From Sphingobacterium sp. B16(2022) (GTDB taxonomy: Bacteria > Bacteroidota > Bacteroidia > Sphingobacteriales > Sphingobacteriaceae), in NCBI RefSeq assembly GCF_012030425.1, contig NZ_JAAUVN010000006.1, positions 1 to 64,000 of the forward strand: a DNA stretch of 64,000 nt. The letters run 5' to 3'. Below the pieces are notes generated by a model, which searched no databases, was not told where the DNA came from, and saw only the letters and a program-made list of their open reading frames with translations. A program made the position numbers and the translations under genes. Positions 35,756-45,788 of this stretch are shown here, one piece after another. Position 1 is the first letter of the stretch, and every line of letters starts with the position of its first letter.

Positions 35756-38161
35756 ATGTTTAAGAACTATATAAAAATCGCTTGGAGAAACCTTTGGAAA
35801 AACAAGGGTTATTCTTCCATCAACATCGTTGGGCTAGCCATAGGGTTAGCTTGCTGTTTATTAATCGTCTTATATATTCATGATGAATTATCCTATGATA
35901 AATACCATGTAAATAAAGACCGCATTTACCGTGTTATTAATTCTTTCGAAGACAACGAGAAATTAATCCGAAAAAATGTATGGGGTGTTGCGCCTATAGG
36001 TCCAGCTTTAAAAGCTGATTTTCCAGAAGTCAAGAATGTGGTTCAATTTTCAGGAGTTACGTCCATTTCTTTAAAGAATAAGGAAAAGGTTTTTCAGGAA
36101 GAACGTGTTTTTTTCATGGACTCAACTGCATTTGATGTTTTTAGCTGGAAAGTACTGGCTGGTAATCCAACAACTGCTTTGACAGCACCCTATACTGCTG
36201 TTTTAACTGCAAGTACAGCCAAAAAATATTTTGGAAATGAAAATCCGATTGGCAAAACACTAGAAGGGGGACTTGCCTCCGGACGGGCAGATCCGGGACT
36301 ATACAAAGTCACAGCGGTTATTGAAGATGTTCCTTCCAACTCCCATTTTACATTTGATGCTTTGCTCTCGATGAGTACCTTTAGAAAAGCTTTTACAGAT
36401 CGTTTTGAAAGCTGGGGATATGTCGATTTTTATACTTACATACTGGTATCCGATCAATTTAACCTTTCTAATTTTAATAAGAAAATTCCGCAATTTCTCA
36501 AAAAGAATGTTCCTTCTGCAGAGGGCAAGTATAATTTCCAACTCGAACCTATACTGGATGCCTATATGCATTCGTCTGCAGGCAGACAGCCTGGTGTAAC
36601 GGGGAGCGTACAGAATCTGTACATATTTGCTATCATAGGGCTATTTATCCTTTTCATCGCCTGTGTAAATTTCATGAATTTGGCTACATCTCGTTCCATG
36701 GAGAGAGCGAAAGAAGTAGGTGTGCGAAAAGCGATTGGCGCGAACCACCGTAATTTGATTCTTCAATTTATGTGTGAGTCGTTAGCTTTAGTTTTTATCG
36801 CTGCATTACTGGCATTGCTATTGGTTATCGTACTTCTTCCTTCCATGGAGGCCTTTGCAGGGAAACATTTTGCATGGAGCAGTCTATTCAATTTGACAAC
36901 ATTCAGTATCTTTCTAGGTATCGTGACCATAACCGGTATTGTTGCTGCTAGTTATCCGGCTTTTATTTTAGCGCGTTTTAAACCTATCGAAGTTTTAAAG
37001 GGAACATTTAAAACTGCTGCTGGAGGGCAATTTTTACGAAAGGGATTAGTAATCTTTCAGTTTGGTTTATCCATTGTACTTATTGCAGGAACCTGTATTG
37101 TCTTTTCACAATTATATCACCTGCAACATACGAATCTTGGTTTTCAGAAAGATCAGATGCTGGTTATCGATTATAATTTTGACGATGGGGTCAACAAGAA
37201 TTTAGAAGCAATTAAAAATACGTTTAAGAGAGATAAGGACGTCATAGCGGTATCATCATCGCGCAGTGTTCCGGGTACATTTTTCCCTAATGCGGGCACA
37301 GAGATAGAGACTAAAGAAGGAAAAATGACGATGTTGGGTCCTGCACTTTTTGAGGTGGATATTGATTTTATCCCGAACATGGGGATTGAAATGGTCGCAG
37401 GACGGGCTTATTCCCGGGATTTTCCTGCCGACACTGCGCACTCCATGATAATCAATGAAGCTGCAGCTAAACTTTGGGGCTATAATAATTCACAGGATAT
37501 TATTGGAAAGCGTTTTACGCAATGGGGACAAGAGGGACAGGTTATCGGCGTTGTAAAAGACTTTAACTATATGTCTTTACATAATAAGGTTGAACCACTT
37601 GCTTTGCGATTATCACCGTGGAGCAGCAAATTTATAACGATTAAATTGCAAAAAGCGAATCAACCGGAAACTATTGCCCGCATCGAAAAGATCTGGACAG
37701 GTCTAGCTCCCCAGATTCCTTTTAATTATACATTTTTGGATCAGAGTTTTAAACGTCAATATGAAGCAGATTATCGTTTCCAAAGAATTTTTACCACATT
37801 TTCAGGATTTGCAATTTTTATTGCCTGTTTAGGGCTCTTGGGGCTTGTGACTTATACCGCTCAACAACGCACCAAAGAAATTGGCATCCGTAAGGTCCTC
37901 GGATCTAGTGTTTTTGGAATCATACAATTATTATCTCTTGACTTCATCAAGCTGGTCATTATTGCTATATGCATTGCCATACCGGTAGCCTATTGGGCAA
38001 TGGGTAAGTGGCTCAATAATTTTGCTTATCACATTGATATGCAATGGTGGATGTTTGGTATAGCGGGAGTAAGTGCATTGTTCATTGCTTTAACAACTGT
38101 CGGTTATCAAGCTCTGAAAGCTGCAAAGGCAAATCCTGTTGATAGTTTAAGAGATCAGTAA
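35756..38161 (+). CDS. MacB/FtsX-type permease, number 6, last of the first operon
   Basis: 801 residues, start MFKNYIKIAWRNLWKNKGYS. Coupling motifs are KEVGVRKAIGANHR and KEIGIRKVLGSS, tail NPVDSLRDQ. The terminal Gln is shared only with permease 1. The stop codon is followed within 5 bases by an activator palindrome, and a new promoter precedes permease 7, so this gene probably ends the HlyD transcription unit, although no terminator hairpin other than that palindrome is seen. Confidence 0.88.
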   Translation: MFKNYIKIAWRNLWKNKGYSSINIVGLAIGLACCLLIVLYIHDELSYDKYHVNKDRIYRVINSFEDNEKLIRKNVWGVAPIGPALKADFPEVKNVVQFSGVTSISLKNKEKVFQEERVFFMDSTAFDVFSWKVLAGNPTTALTAPYTAVLTASTAKKYFGNENPIGKTLEGGLASGRADPGLYKVTAVIEDVPSNSHFTFDALLSMSTFRKAFTDRFESWGYVDFYTYILVSDQFNLSNFNKKIPQFLKKNVPSAEGKYNFQLEPILDAYMHSSAGRQPGVTGSVQNLYIFAIIGLFILFIACVNFMNLATSRSMERAKEVGVRKAIGANHRNLILQFMCESLALVFIAALLALLLVIVLLPSMEAFAGKHFAWSSLFNLTTFSIFLGIVTITGIVAASYPAFILARFKPIEVLKGTFKTAAGGQFLRKGLVIFQFGLSIVLIAGTCIVFSQLYHLQHTNLGFQKDQMLVIDYNFDDGVNKNLEAIKNTFKRDKDVIAVSSSRSVPGTFFPNAGTEIETKEGKMTMLGPALFEVDIDFIPNMGIEMVAGRAYSRDFPADTAHSMIINEAAAKLWGYNNSQDIIGKRFTQWGQEGQVIGVVKDFNYMSLHNKVEPLALRLSPWSSKFITIKLQKANQPETIARIEKIWTGLAPQIPFNYTFLDQSFKRQYEADYRFQRIFTTFSGFAIFIACLGLLGLVTYTAQQRTKEIGIRKVLGSSVFGIIQLLSLDFIKLVIIAICIAIPVAYWAMGKWLNNFAYHIDMQWWMFGIAGVSALFIALTTVGYQALKAAKANPVDSLRDQ

Positions 38162-38164
38162 TTT

Positions 38165-38205
38165 AGTGTACGTTTGCGAACGCCAACTGTTCGGAAACGT
38201 ACACT
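38165..38205 (+). promoter_or_regulatory. Upstream activator site before permease 7
   Basis: Palindrome with outer arms AGTGTACGTTT / AAACGTACACT (11 bp perfect) and inner GAAC-N7-GTTC at 38178-38192. The GTAC-to-GAAC spacing is 6 on both sides. Its centre (38185) is 74 bases upstream of the TGGC of the next promoter. Confidence 0.82.
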
Positions 38206-38258
38206 TATGCAAATACACAACTCACCCTAAACACCTGTATACAAGAATATTAAAATAA

Positions 38259-38274
38259 TGGCTTAGGGATTGGC
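38259..38274 (+). promoter_or_regulatory. Sigma-54-type promoter before permease 7
   Basis: TGGCTTA at 38259-38265 and TTGGC at 38270-38274 stand with the -24/-12 spacing. The -12 element deviates by one base from TTGC. The ATG of permease 7 is 46 bases downstream of the -12 element. Confidence 0.7.
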
Positions 38275-38319
38275 CTTTAAAATTAGAAAAGGAACAAAAA
38301 TATAATCAATTAAACCTTT

Positions 38320-40692
38320 ATGATTTTTAAATATATTAAAACTGCCTGGCGAAATCTAAAAAAAAGCAAGTTTTACACCGCCATCAATATCGTAGGACTT
38401 TCGATCAGTATTGCCACAGCAATTATGATATTGCTATGGGTACAGGACGAAATCAGTTTTGATCGTTTCCACAAAGATTATAAACAGATATACAATGTCC
38501 ATAACATCTGGAAGGGAGGTGGTAAAGAAAACATTTCTAGTAACACACCTGGGCCAGTTGCATTCTATGCAAAAGACGTTCCTGCAATAGCATCATCAGT
38601 GAGAATAGCCCGCGAGTATTCTGGCATCATTCGCCTAAAGAACCAAAAAGATTCTTATACGGGTTTATCCATGGCTTATGCAGATAGTTCATTTTTTAAG
38701 TTCTTCTCTTTTCCGCTACTGCAATCCAGTAAGCCAAACTTATTGACAAATATAGACGAAGTGACCATAAGCGAAGCGCTAAGTCAAAAACTATTTAAAG
38801 GAGAAGATGCCATTGGCAAAATGATTTTATTTGAGAAAACACCATTTTTCGTCACGGGAGTTTTCGTTGATATGCCGCAGAATTCAACATTAAGATACGA
38901 TGCAATTTTTCCAATGACCTATCGTGCAAAAATTTTTACTGAAAATGGAGGGAATGGAATATGGAAAACGATTGATGAAGATCTTGGTAATTACTCCTTT
39001 GATACCTATTTCAAATTAACTCCAGAAGCAAACCCTGATCAAGCAATTGCTCAAATAAATAATAGCTATATTAAAGCTAGAGAAGGTAATAAAAATACCA
39101 TTTTTAAATTAGGATCACTTGCTGATAAACATTTAATCGATCCTGACGGAAACAAATCAGCCTTACGCATGGTGCAGATATTTGGTGCAGTAGCTTTACT
39201 CCTACTTTTTATTGGCGCTATTAACTATGTTAATCTTGCTACAGCTCGGGCTATGGACCGTGCTAAGGAGGTAAGTATTCGAAAAATTGTGGGCGCAAGC
39301 CGTAAACAACTATTTTTTCAATTTATGGCCGAAACCTTCCTGACATTTACCTTAGCAACTTGCGTTGCAGTTATATGGATTGGATTATCCTTTTCTACTT
39401 ATAACAGTATTTCGGGAAAATCAATGGCTTTTAATCTGAATAATCCCACGCTTTGGCTTTTAATAGGGTCTTCTTTACTAATGACCGTTTTATTTTCCAG
39501 CATATACCCTGCTATTCAACTGTCATCTTTCAAACCTATTGCAGCACTTAAAGGCAAATCATCCAAACCCACAAATAGTATTTTCCGAAAGGGCTTGGTT
39601 GTATTTCAATATGTATCATCAATTATTTTAATCATCTGCACCTTGGTTATTGAAAAGCAGATGAAGTTTATCCGCGAATTTAACTTAGGATATGACACTT
39701 CATATATTTTTACCGTAGAGCTCAATGAAGGAGCCGTTGAAAATAAATCTACTGTAGCGTCCAAACTTTCTGAAGATCCTTCCATTGTTTCCTATTCCAT
39801 TAATGGAATATATAATCCAATGGACTATGGCAGTTCAACTGGAGATATCGACTGGCCAAATCGTACTAAAGATCAATCACTCATAGTAACCCAAGCTACA
39901 ATAGACAAAAATTTTATTCCCATGATGGGCATGGAATTCATCGAGGGTGGTAATATCAAAGGAACACCTGCCGACTCATCAAGTTATATCATCAACGAAA
40001 CGATGGCAAAACAATTGGGATTGGAAAAACCGTATGTTGGCGCGCAAATGTCATTACATGAGGTACCCGGAACGGTGATTGGTGTTGTAAGGGATTTCAA
40101 CTTCAGTAATCTGAAGAATAAGATTGAACCTCTAGTCTTTTGGACTCATCGTTATGCAGGTACCTTATATGTTAAAACGACTGCTTCACATGCTCAAAAG
40201 GCAATTGAGAAGGTAAAAACGATTTTTAATAGTTATCCTTCGGAACAACCTTTCGAATATACATTTTTGGATAGCAAATTCGATAAAATGTACAAATCGG
40301 ACTTACGTACCGGATTGCTTTTCAACATCTTTGCTTCGATCGCAATTTTCGTTTCTTCACTAGGTCTTTTAGCTTTGGCCACCAATGCGGCACAAACGAA
40401 AGTAAAAGAAATCGGAATCCGCAAAGTCTTAGGTGCTAGCATACCACAAATTGTTCAGTTATTAGGTAAAGAGTTTGTGAGCTTACTCATCATCGCAATT
40501 TTAATTGCAAGTCCTCTTGCCTGGTATTTTGCAAATGAATGGCTGGCTAATTTCAGCTTTAAAACAGAATTGAATGTTTGGATATTTTTAATCGGCGCAA
40601 GTATAGCGCTATTAATTGCAGGATTGACCATCAGTTATCAAGCCATTCGAGCGGCAAAAGTAAATGTGATCAATAGCCTAAGAGATGAATAG
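38320..40692 (+). CDS. MacB/FtsX-type permease, number 7
   Basis: 790 residues, start MIFKYIKTAWRNLKKSKFYT. First coupling motif KEVSIRKIVGASRKQLFFQF (Ser for the usual Gly), second KEIGIRKVLGAS. The tail reads VNVINSLRDE, lacking the usual Asn-Pro. The second periplasmic domain shares the segment with a conserved Trp (TGDIDWPNRTKD) that also appears in permeases 1, 8, 9, 10 and 12. It opens a new unit directly behind an activator site and sigma-54-type promoter. A 132-base gap with a hairpin separates it from permease 8. Confidence 0.88.
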   Translation: MIFKYIKTAWRNLKKSKFYTAINIVGLSISIATAIMILLWVQDEISFDRFHKDYKQIYNVHNIWKGGGKENISSNTPGPVAFYAKDVPAIASSVRIAREYSGIIRLKNQKDSYTGLSMAYADSSFFKFFSFPLLQSSKPNLLTNIDEVTISEALSQKLFKGEDAIGKMILFEKTPFFVTGVFVDMPQNSTLRYDAIFPMTYRAKIFTENGGNGIWKTIDEDLGNYSFDTYFKLTPEANPDQAIAQINNSYIKAREGNKNTIFKLGSLADKHLIDPDGNKSALRMVQIFGAVALLLLFIGAINYVNLATARAMDRAKEVSIRKIVGASRKQLFFQFMAETFLTFTLATCVAVIWIGLSFSTYNSISGKSMAFNLNNPTLWLLIGSSLLMTVLFSSIYPAIQLSSFKPIAALKGKSSKPTNSIFRKGLVVFQYVSSIILIICTLVIEKQMKFIREFNLGYDTSYIFTVELNEGAVENKSTVASKLSEDPSIVSYSINGIYNPMDYGSSTGDIDWPNRTKDQSLIVTQATIDKNFIPMMGMEFIEGGNIKGTPADSSSYIINETMAKQLGLEKPYVGAQMSLHEVPGTVIGVVRDFNFSNLKNKIEPLVFWTHRYAGTLYVKTTASHAQKAIEKVKTIFNSYPSEQPFEYTFLDSKFDKMYKSDLRTGLLFNIFASIAIFVSSLGLLALATNAAQTKVKEIGIRKVLGASIPQIVQLLGKEFVSLLIIAILIASPLAWYFANEWLANFSFKTELNVWIFLIGASIALLIAGLTISYQAIRAAKVNVINSLRDE

Positions 40693-40735
40693 GTAGTATG
40701 TGTTTTATAAGTTAAGTATTAAGTGTGAAATGAAG

Positions 40736-40760
40736 GTCGTCGGATTGTGAAACCGACGGC
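40736..40760 (+). terminator. Possible intra-operon terminator after permease 7
   Basis: GTCGTCGG (40736-40743) pairs with CCGACGGC (40753-40760) around a 9-base loop, with one G-U pair, followed by TTTCTATG. No promoter is visible between it and permease 8, so it may reduce rather than stop read-through. Confidence 0.5.
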
Positions 40761-40824
40761 TTTCTATGTTAACGAAAACAGTATAGTGACCAATTAAATC
40801 TAACCACTGACAATCACCTCAATC

Positions 40825-43206
40825 ATGATAAAGAATTATATAAAAATCGCATGGCGAAGTATTTTCGCTAATAAATTCTATACAGCCATTAATATTTTAG
40901 GATTGTCGGCGGGATTAGTCGTAGGGATATTCCTCCTACTTTGGATTCAGGATGAGCTATCTTTTGACAGATTCCATAAAAATGAGCGTAAGATCTATAA
41001 AATTGGTATTGAAGGTGGAACTGGAATCACTAAAAAAATATTTGAGAATATCATTGCCCCTGTTGGCACTTTTGCAAAAAAAGAGATTCCGGAAGTAAAA
41101 GACGCCGTACGTATCCTCAAAATTGGAGATGGTCCCATCAAATATAAAGAGAAAATATTTATCGAGAAAAGCTTTGCTTTTGTAGATCCGAGCTATTTTT
41201 CTGTATTTAATTTTCCTTTGGTTCAAGGCATTCAAAAGTTACCTTTTCCAGACAACAATTCGATTGTCATCACAGCCAGTACTGCCCAACGCTATTTTGG
41301 AAATGAAGATCCCATTGGTAAAACGGTCACCATAGGTCTAGATGAACTTTGTGTGGTATCGGGTGTTATCGCAGATTATCCCGAAAATTCGAGTTTACAA
41401 TTGCAGGTACTTCTTCCCCTTTCTAGGTTTAATGAGCAGGCATATGTAAAAAATAAAACCACTTATGACAACAAAACATATTTGTCATCCATGGATATGG
41501 ATTGGTCCAGTTTTTCATTTGAAACTTATCTACTGCTAACTCCCCAAGCGAACCTCACTGCTTTAACTAAAAAGTTACAACAGATACATGAGCGCAATAA
41601 ACCTGAAGATACACCTGTACCTTACGTAGCACAACCACTATCTAAAGTTCACTTATACCACATGGATGGTAGCGATGGAGGAATCGGCGCTGTACATATT
41701 TTTATGGGAGTTGCCCTGATGATTATAGCAATAGCGAGTATTAATTATATTAATCTTTCGACTGCCCGTTCTTTAAATCGGGCCAAAGAGGTCGGAATTC
41801 GAAAAATTATTGGAGCTGGCAAAAGGGAACTTTTCTTTCAGTTTATCATAGAAACTACATTGTTGTTTCTTTTTGCAGTGACCATTGCGATAACGGTCGT
41901 TTTTATTTTTCTCCCTTCTTTTAATAACTTCTCTGGAAAACAAATATCATTGGATCTCACTAGTATTAATTTATGGGTCTACATTTTCATCTTACTGATT
42001 GGAACACTTCTCTTAGTGAGCATCTATCCGGCTTTACTGCTATCAACTTTTGATCCTATCAAAGTCTTAAAAGGTAATCTGGGAATGAAAAAATCTAGTT
42101 CCAGAAAGGTATTAGTTGTATTACAGTTTACGGTTTCTATTGTTTTGATAACCATGACAATTGTCATTGGTCGTCAATTAGAGTTTATCCGCAACAAAAA
42201 TCTTGGCTACGAAAAAAGCCATATTTTCGCGGTTCCTATGGGATCAAAAATGGGCGAACATTTTGATGCCATCAGAAATGAACTGATAAAAAACGAAGGA
42301 ATAAATGATGTAATCCGACTGGGGCGTGATATGATACACGGCGGTGATGCTACTGGAGATAACGATTGGGAAGGAAAACCTGCAAAGTCAAATCTCTGGT
42401 TTAATATCACGCATTCAGATCAGCATACGCTCGATTTCTTTAAGATAAAACTAGCGGAAGGACGAAACTTTACGGGCTCATTAGCGGACTCTACCCATTT
42501 TATTCTAAATGAAACGGCTGTTAGAGAGATGGGGTTAAAAAATCCTATTGGCACCCGTTTGAGAATCCGAACTGTACCCGGAACTATTATTGGTGTCGTG
42601 AAAGATTTTAATTACGCTAGTGTACGTCAGAAGATTGAACCTATCGTTTTTAAGTTTAATCCAAAAAATTCTCGACAGCTTTATATAAAAACGAATGAAA
42701 ATAAAACTGTTGATGCTATAGGCGCTATGGAAAAAATTTGGAAGCAATACTATAATGATATGCCTTTCACTTATAATTTCCTGGATGAAAGCTATCAAAA
42801 ACTATACACAAGTGAACAAAAACAGGGTACCATATTTAACTTCTTTGCTGTCATAACCATCTTAATATCTTGTTTAGGTCTTTTAGGTTTATGTACATAC
42901 ACCGCACAAGTAAAAACAAAGGAAATTGGGATTAGAAAGGTGCTAGGTGCGACGGTTTTCCACATTATACAAATGCTGAATCGGGAGTTTTTCATCTTAG
43001 TCATTATTGCGAATATTATTGCGATTCCTCTTGCTTTATATTTCGCAAATGACTGGCTTCAGGGGTTTGCCTTTAGAACTAATTTACCTATATCTATATT
43101 TTTATTTTCCGGTATTCTCACATTGTTCATCACGGCACTTACAGTTAGTTTTCAATCCATTAAGGCTGCAATTATCAATCCTGCAAATAGTTTAAGAGAC
43201 GAATAG
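40825..43206 (+). CDS. MacB/FtsX-type permease, number 8
   Basis: 793 residues, start MIKNYIKIAWRSIFANKFYT. First coupling motif KEVGIRKIIGAGKRELFFQF and second KEIGIRKVLGAT. The closest relative in the window by eye is permease 7, including its second periplasmic domain (ATGDNDWEGKPAKS). The tail is NPANSLRDE. It has no activator site of its own and is probably reached by read-through from the promoter of permease 7. Permease 9 follows after 54 bases. Confidence 0.88.
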   Translation: MIKNYIKIAWRSIFANKFYTAINILGLSAGLVVGIFLLLWIQDELSFDRFHKNERKIYKIGIEGGTGITKKIFENIIAPVGTFAKKEIPEVKDAVRILKIGDGPIKYKEKIFIEKSFAFVDPSYFSVFNFPLVQGIQKLPFPDNNSIVITASTAQRYFGNEDPIGKTVTIGLDELCVVSGVIADYPENSSLQLQVLLPLSRFNEQAYVKNKTTYDNKTYLSSMDMDWSSFSFETYLLLTPQANLTALTKKLQQIHERNKPEDTPVPYVAQPLSKVHLYHMDGSDGGIGAVHIFMGVALMIIAIASINYINLSTARSLNRAKEVGIRKIIGAGKRELFFQFIIETTLLFLFAVTIAITVVFIFLPSFNNFSGKQISLDLTSINLWVYIFILLIGTLLLVSIYPALLLSTFDPIKVLKGNLGMKKSSSRKVLVVLQFTVSIVLITMTIVIGRQLEFIRNKNLGYEKSHIFAVPMGSKMGEHFDAIRNELIKNEGINDVIRLGRDMIHGGDATGDNDWEGKPAKSNLWFNITHSDQHTLDFFKIKLAEGRNFTGSLADSTHFILNETAVREMGLKNPIGTRLRIRTVPGTIIGVVKDFNYASVRQKIEPIVFKFNPKNSRQLYIKTNENKTVDAIGAMEKIWKQYYNDMPFTYNFLDESYQKLYTSEQKQGTIFNFFAVITILISCLGLLGLCTYTAQVKTKEIGIRKVLGATVFHIIQMLNREFFILVIIANIIAIPLALYFANDWLQGFAFRTNLPISIFLFSGILTLFITALTVSFQSIKAAIINPANSLRDE

Positions 43207-43260
43207 TTACGACCTTTTCATATAAAAGAGATTGCTAAATAAAATAATTGATTCAAAATC

Positions 43261-45624
43261 ATGATAAAACTATTTTTTAAAACTTTTCTACGCAATATAA
43301 AACGTAATCCATTAAGTGGAATTATCAATATAATCGGTCTAGCATTGGGATTTACAGTCGTCATAATTAGTTCATTGTGGATAATGAAGCAGTTTTCTGT
43401 TGACAAAAACTTCAAAAACTACGATGATATCTACCAGGTCATGATCACAGGTACATTTAATGGTGAGAAGTCTACAGATCGATCTACTCCCATACCATTG
43501 GCTAAGCTATTGCAATCTGATTTTAAAAATGAAATGCAACATATTACTTTAGTCAGTAAACGTGAAAATGCTAATTTTAAGAGTGGTGAAAAAAGGATCA
43601 CTGGCAAAGGATTGTATGCAATGGGTGCATTTTCTGAACTTTTCACATTTGAATCTATAAAAGGAGACGTATCTACACCTGCCCTACCATCAAAAATGAT
43701 TATTTCCGAATCATTAGCACGTCGGTTATTTGGAGATGTAGACGTTATAAGTAAAGTCGTTGAACTTAACGGTAAAGCGCAGTACCAGATAACAGGCGTT
43801 TATGCTGACTTGCCAGAAAATAGTACTTTTCATCAATTGGATTATATATTGCCATTTTGCGACTATCTGAAACAAAACCCTGATGCCGATCAAAGTTGGG
43901 GTAATTGTTTTTTCCATACCTATGCCTCTATTCAAAATCCGCTCTCTCTACCTTCATTAGAGAGAACGACAACCACCATTTTAAAATCGAAACTTACAGA
44001 CATAGATCCTGAAGTTCTTTTACATCCTATGTCTAAATGGTATTTGTATGATGATTTTAAAAATGGTAAAAATATCGGTGGGCAGATTCAATATGTTTGG
44101 ATGTTTGCATTGGTAAGTGCTTTGATTATTTTGCTAGCATGTATTAACTTTATCAACCTCAGTACCGCTAGAAGTATCAAAAGAGGTAAAGAAATCGGTA
44201 TATTAAAATCGATCGGCGTAAATCGCCGCCAATTGATTCAGGGCTTTTTATTTGAATCTATCTTATCTGTATTTTTAGCATTTATACTCAGCCTCCCCCT
44301 TATACTCTTACTTCTTCCATGGATAAACGGTTTTATAGGAACTGAATTACGAATACCTTTTCATTCGATATTTTTCTATCTTATTGCTTTCTTAAGCATC
44401 GTTCTTCTTGGTCTTTCATCCGGATTATATCCATCCCTGTTCCTAACTTCATTTAATCCAATTTTAGCACTTAAAGGAAAATCAATTCAAGGAAATAGTA
44501 AATTTAAAGCGCGGAAGATTATGGTTGTTATTCAGTTCGCTATTTCTATTTTTATGATGATCGCCACATACCTCGTCATCACCCAATTAAACTATGTAAA
44601 AGATCGTCCAATTGGCTACAGCAACAAAAATTTAGTTAATGTCACGAGTTCAAGCGGTGAGATTATTAAAAAATTCGACGTCCTCAAAAAAGAATTGTTT
44701 GACAAGGGACTAATCCAAAACGCAACTTTATCCTCTAGTTTTGTAAACAATCTCGCTTTAACAGGCGGTGGATTTACCTGGCAAGGTAATGATGCTAAAG
44801 AAGGATCAATCATGGGCATATATACTATTGACGAAAATTTTGCTCCTACTGTCCAATGGAAATTTATGAAAGGTAGAAACTTTTCGAAAGATTTTAAAAC
44901 AGATTCTATTGCTGTCATTTTAAACGAAGCTGGTGCAAAATATATGGGAGTATCCGATTTGAATAGCAAGCAATTAAGTTTTAGAGGTGTAAAATACAGA
45001 ATCCTTGCCATCATACAGAACACAATGTCGGAATCTCCTTTCAAATCAATCACACCAACGGTTTATTTTCTTGATTTCCTTCCTAAAAACAAAATTACAC
45101 TTCGCTTAAAAGATGGAGAAAATCAAAGTCAAATACTAAAAAATATCGGGGAGAAATTTTCTGCTATAGATCCGAATCTGGTATTTGAATACACATTTAC
45201 AGATCAAGAATATGCGAAACAATTTAAGCAGATGGAAATGATTCGTAGTTTAACCAGTTTATTTACTGGTCTTGCAATTTTGATTTCCTGCCTAGGATTG
45301 TACGCCCTCGTTTCATTCTTAACTGAACAACGTGAAAAGGAAATTGGGATCCGAAAGGTATTAGGCGCATCTGAGCTCGGCTTATGGAAGTTACTATCAA
45401 CCGAGTATATCTGGCTTACTTTTATCGGTTTTATGATAGCCACCCCGCTTGCTTATCTTTTTATGGAAAAATGGTTAGAAAATTATGTTTACCGTATTAC
45501 TATTAGCTGGTCCATTTTTGCTGTCACGGGAGGTCTTGCTCTTTTCATTACGTTAATCACCGTAAGTTATCAGGCTATTAAAGTTGCTTTATCAAATCCT
45601 ATTGATACACTACGGAATGAATAA
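43261..45624 (+). CDS. MacB/FtsX-type permease, number 9, with altered first coupling motif
   Basis: 787 residues. The start MIKLFFKTFLRNIKRNPLSG differs from the usual NYIKIAWRN pattern and resembles that of permease 13. The first coupling motif reads KEIGILKSIGVNRR: the Arg-Lys pair is lost and Ala is replaced by Val, while the second (KEIGIRKVLGAS) is intact. This asymmetry may weaken ATPase coupling of the first half. The tail is NPIDTLRNE. It ends the unit begun by permease 7, and an activator site starts 14 bases after its stop. Confidence 0.87.
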   Translation: MIKLFFKTFLRNIKRNPLSGIINIIGLALGFTVVIISSLWIMKQFSVDKNFKNYDDIYQVMITGTFNGEKSTDRSTPIPLAKLLQSDFKNEMQHITLVSKRENANFKSGEKRITGKGLYAMGAFSELFTFESIKGDVSTPALPSKMIISESLARRLFGDVDVISKVVELNGKAQYQITGVYADLPENSTFHQLDYILPFCDYLKQNPDADQSWGNCFFHTYASIQNPLSLPSLERTTTTILKSKLTDIDPEVLLHPMSKWYLYDDFKNGKNIGGQIQYVWMFALVSALIILLACINFINLSTARSIKRGKEIGILKSIGVNRRQLIQGFLFESILSVFLAFILSLPLILLLLPWINGFIGTELRIPFHSIFFYLIAFLSIVLLGLSSGLYPSLFLTSFNPILALKGKSIQGNSKFKARKIMVVIQFAISIFMMIATYLVITQLNYVKDRPIGYSNKNLVNVTSSSGEIIKKFDVLKKELFDKGLIQNATLSSSFVNNLALTGGGFTWQGNDAKEGSIMGIYTIDENFAPTVQWKFMKGRNFSKDFKTDSIAVILNEAGAKYMGVSDLNSKQLSFRGVKYRILAIIQNTMSESPFKSITPTVYFLDFLPKNKITLRLKDGENQSQILKNIGEKFSAIDPNLVFEYTFTDQEYAKQFKQMEMIRSLTSLFTGLAILISCLGLYALVSFLTEQREKEIGIRKVLGASELGLWKLLSTEYIWLTFIGFMIATPLAYLFMEKWLENYVYRITISWSIFAVTGGLALFITLITVSYQAIKVALSNPIDTLRNE

Positions 45625-45637
45625 TCACCCTCATAAC

Positions 45638-45676
45638 CTGTACGCTTACGAACGCTAGGTGTTCGAAAGCGTACAG
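45638..45676 (+). promoter_or_regulatory. Upstream activator site before permease 10
   Basis: Outer arms CTGTACGCTT / AAGCGTACAG (10 bp perfect, 45638-45647 and 45667-45676) enclose GAAC-N7-GTTC (45650-45664). The centre at 45657 is 74 bases upstream of the TGGC of the promoter. Confidence 0.83.
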
Positions 45677-45730
45677 TTAAAGAAGGATACAGCAATAAAC
45701 AATTAACTGATTAGCAATAATTTAAAACAT

Positions 45731-45746
45731 TGGCTTATGGATTGAA
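45731..45746 (+). promoter_or_regulatory. Sigma-54-type promoter before permease 10
   Basis: TTGGCTTATGGATTGAA: TGGC at 45731-45734 and TTG at 45742-45744 in -24/-12 register, almost identical to the element before permease 7. The ATG of permease 10 lies 43 bases downstream. Confidence 0.72.
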
Positions 45747-45788
45747 CTTAAAAAGTGGCAAAAAAATACGAGTCTAAAGTTTAAACAA

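Noticed and set aside
44616..45053. Long antisense open frame (145 codons) inside permease 9
   Set aside because: It lies wholly opposite a well-supported permease gene, has no recognisable domain, and similar antisense frames occur across the array because of the codon use of hydrophobic segments.
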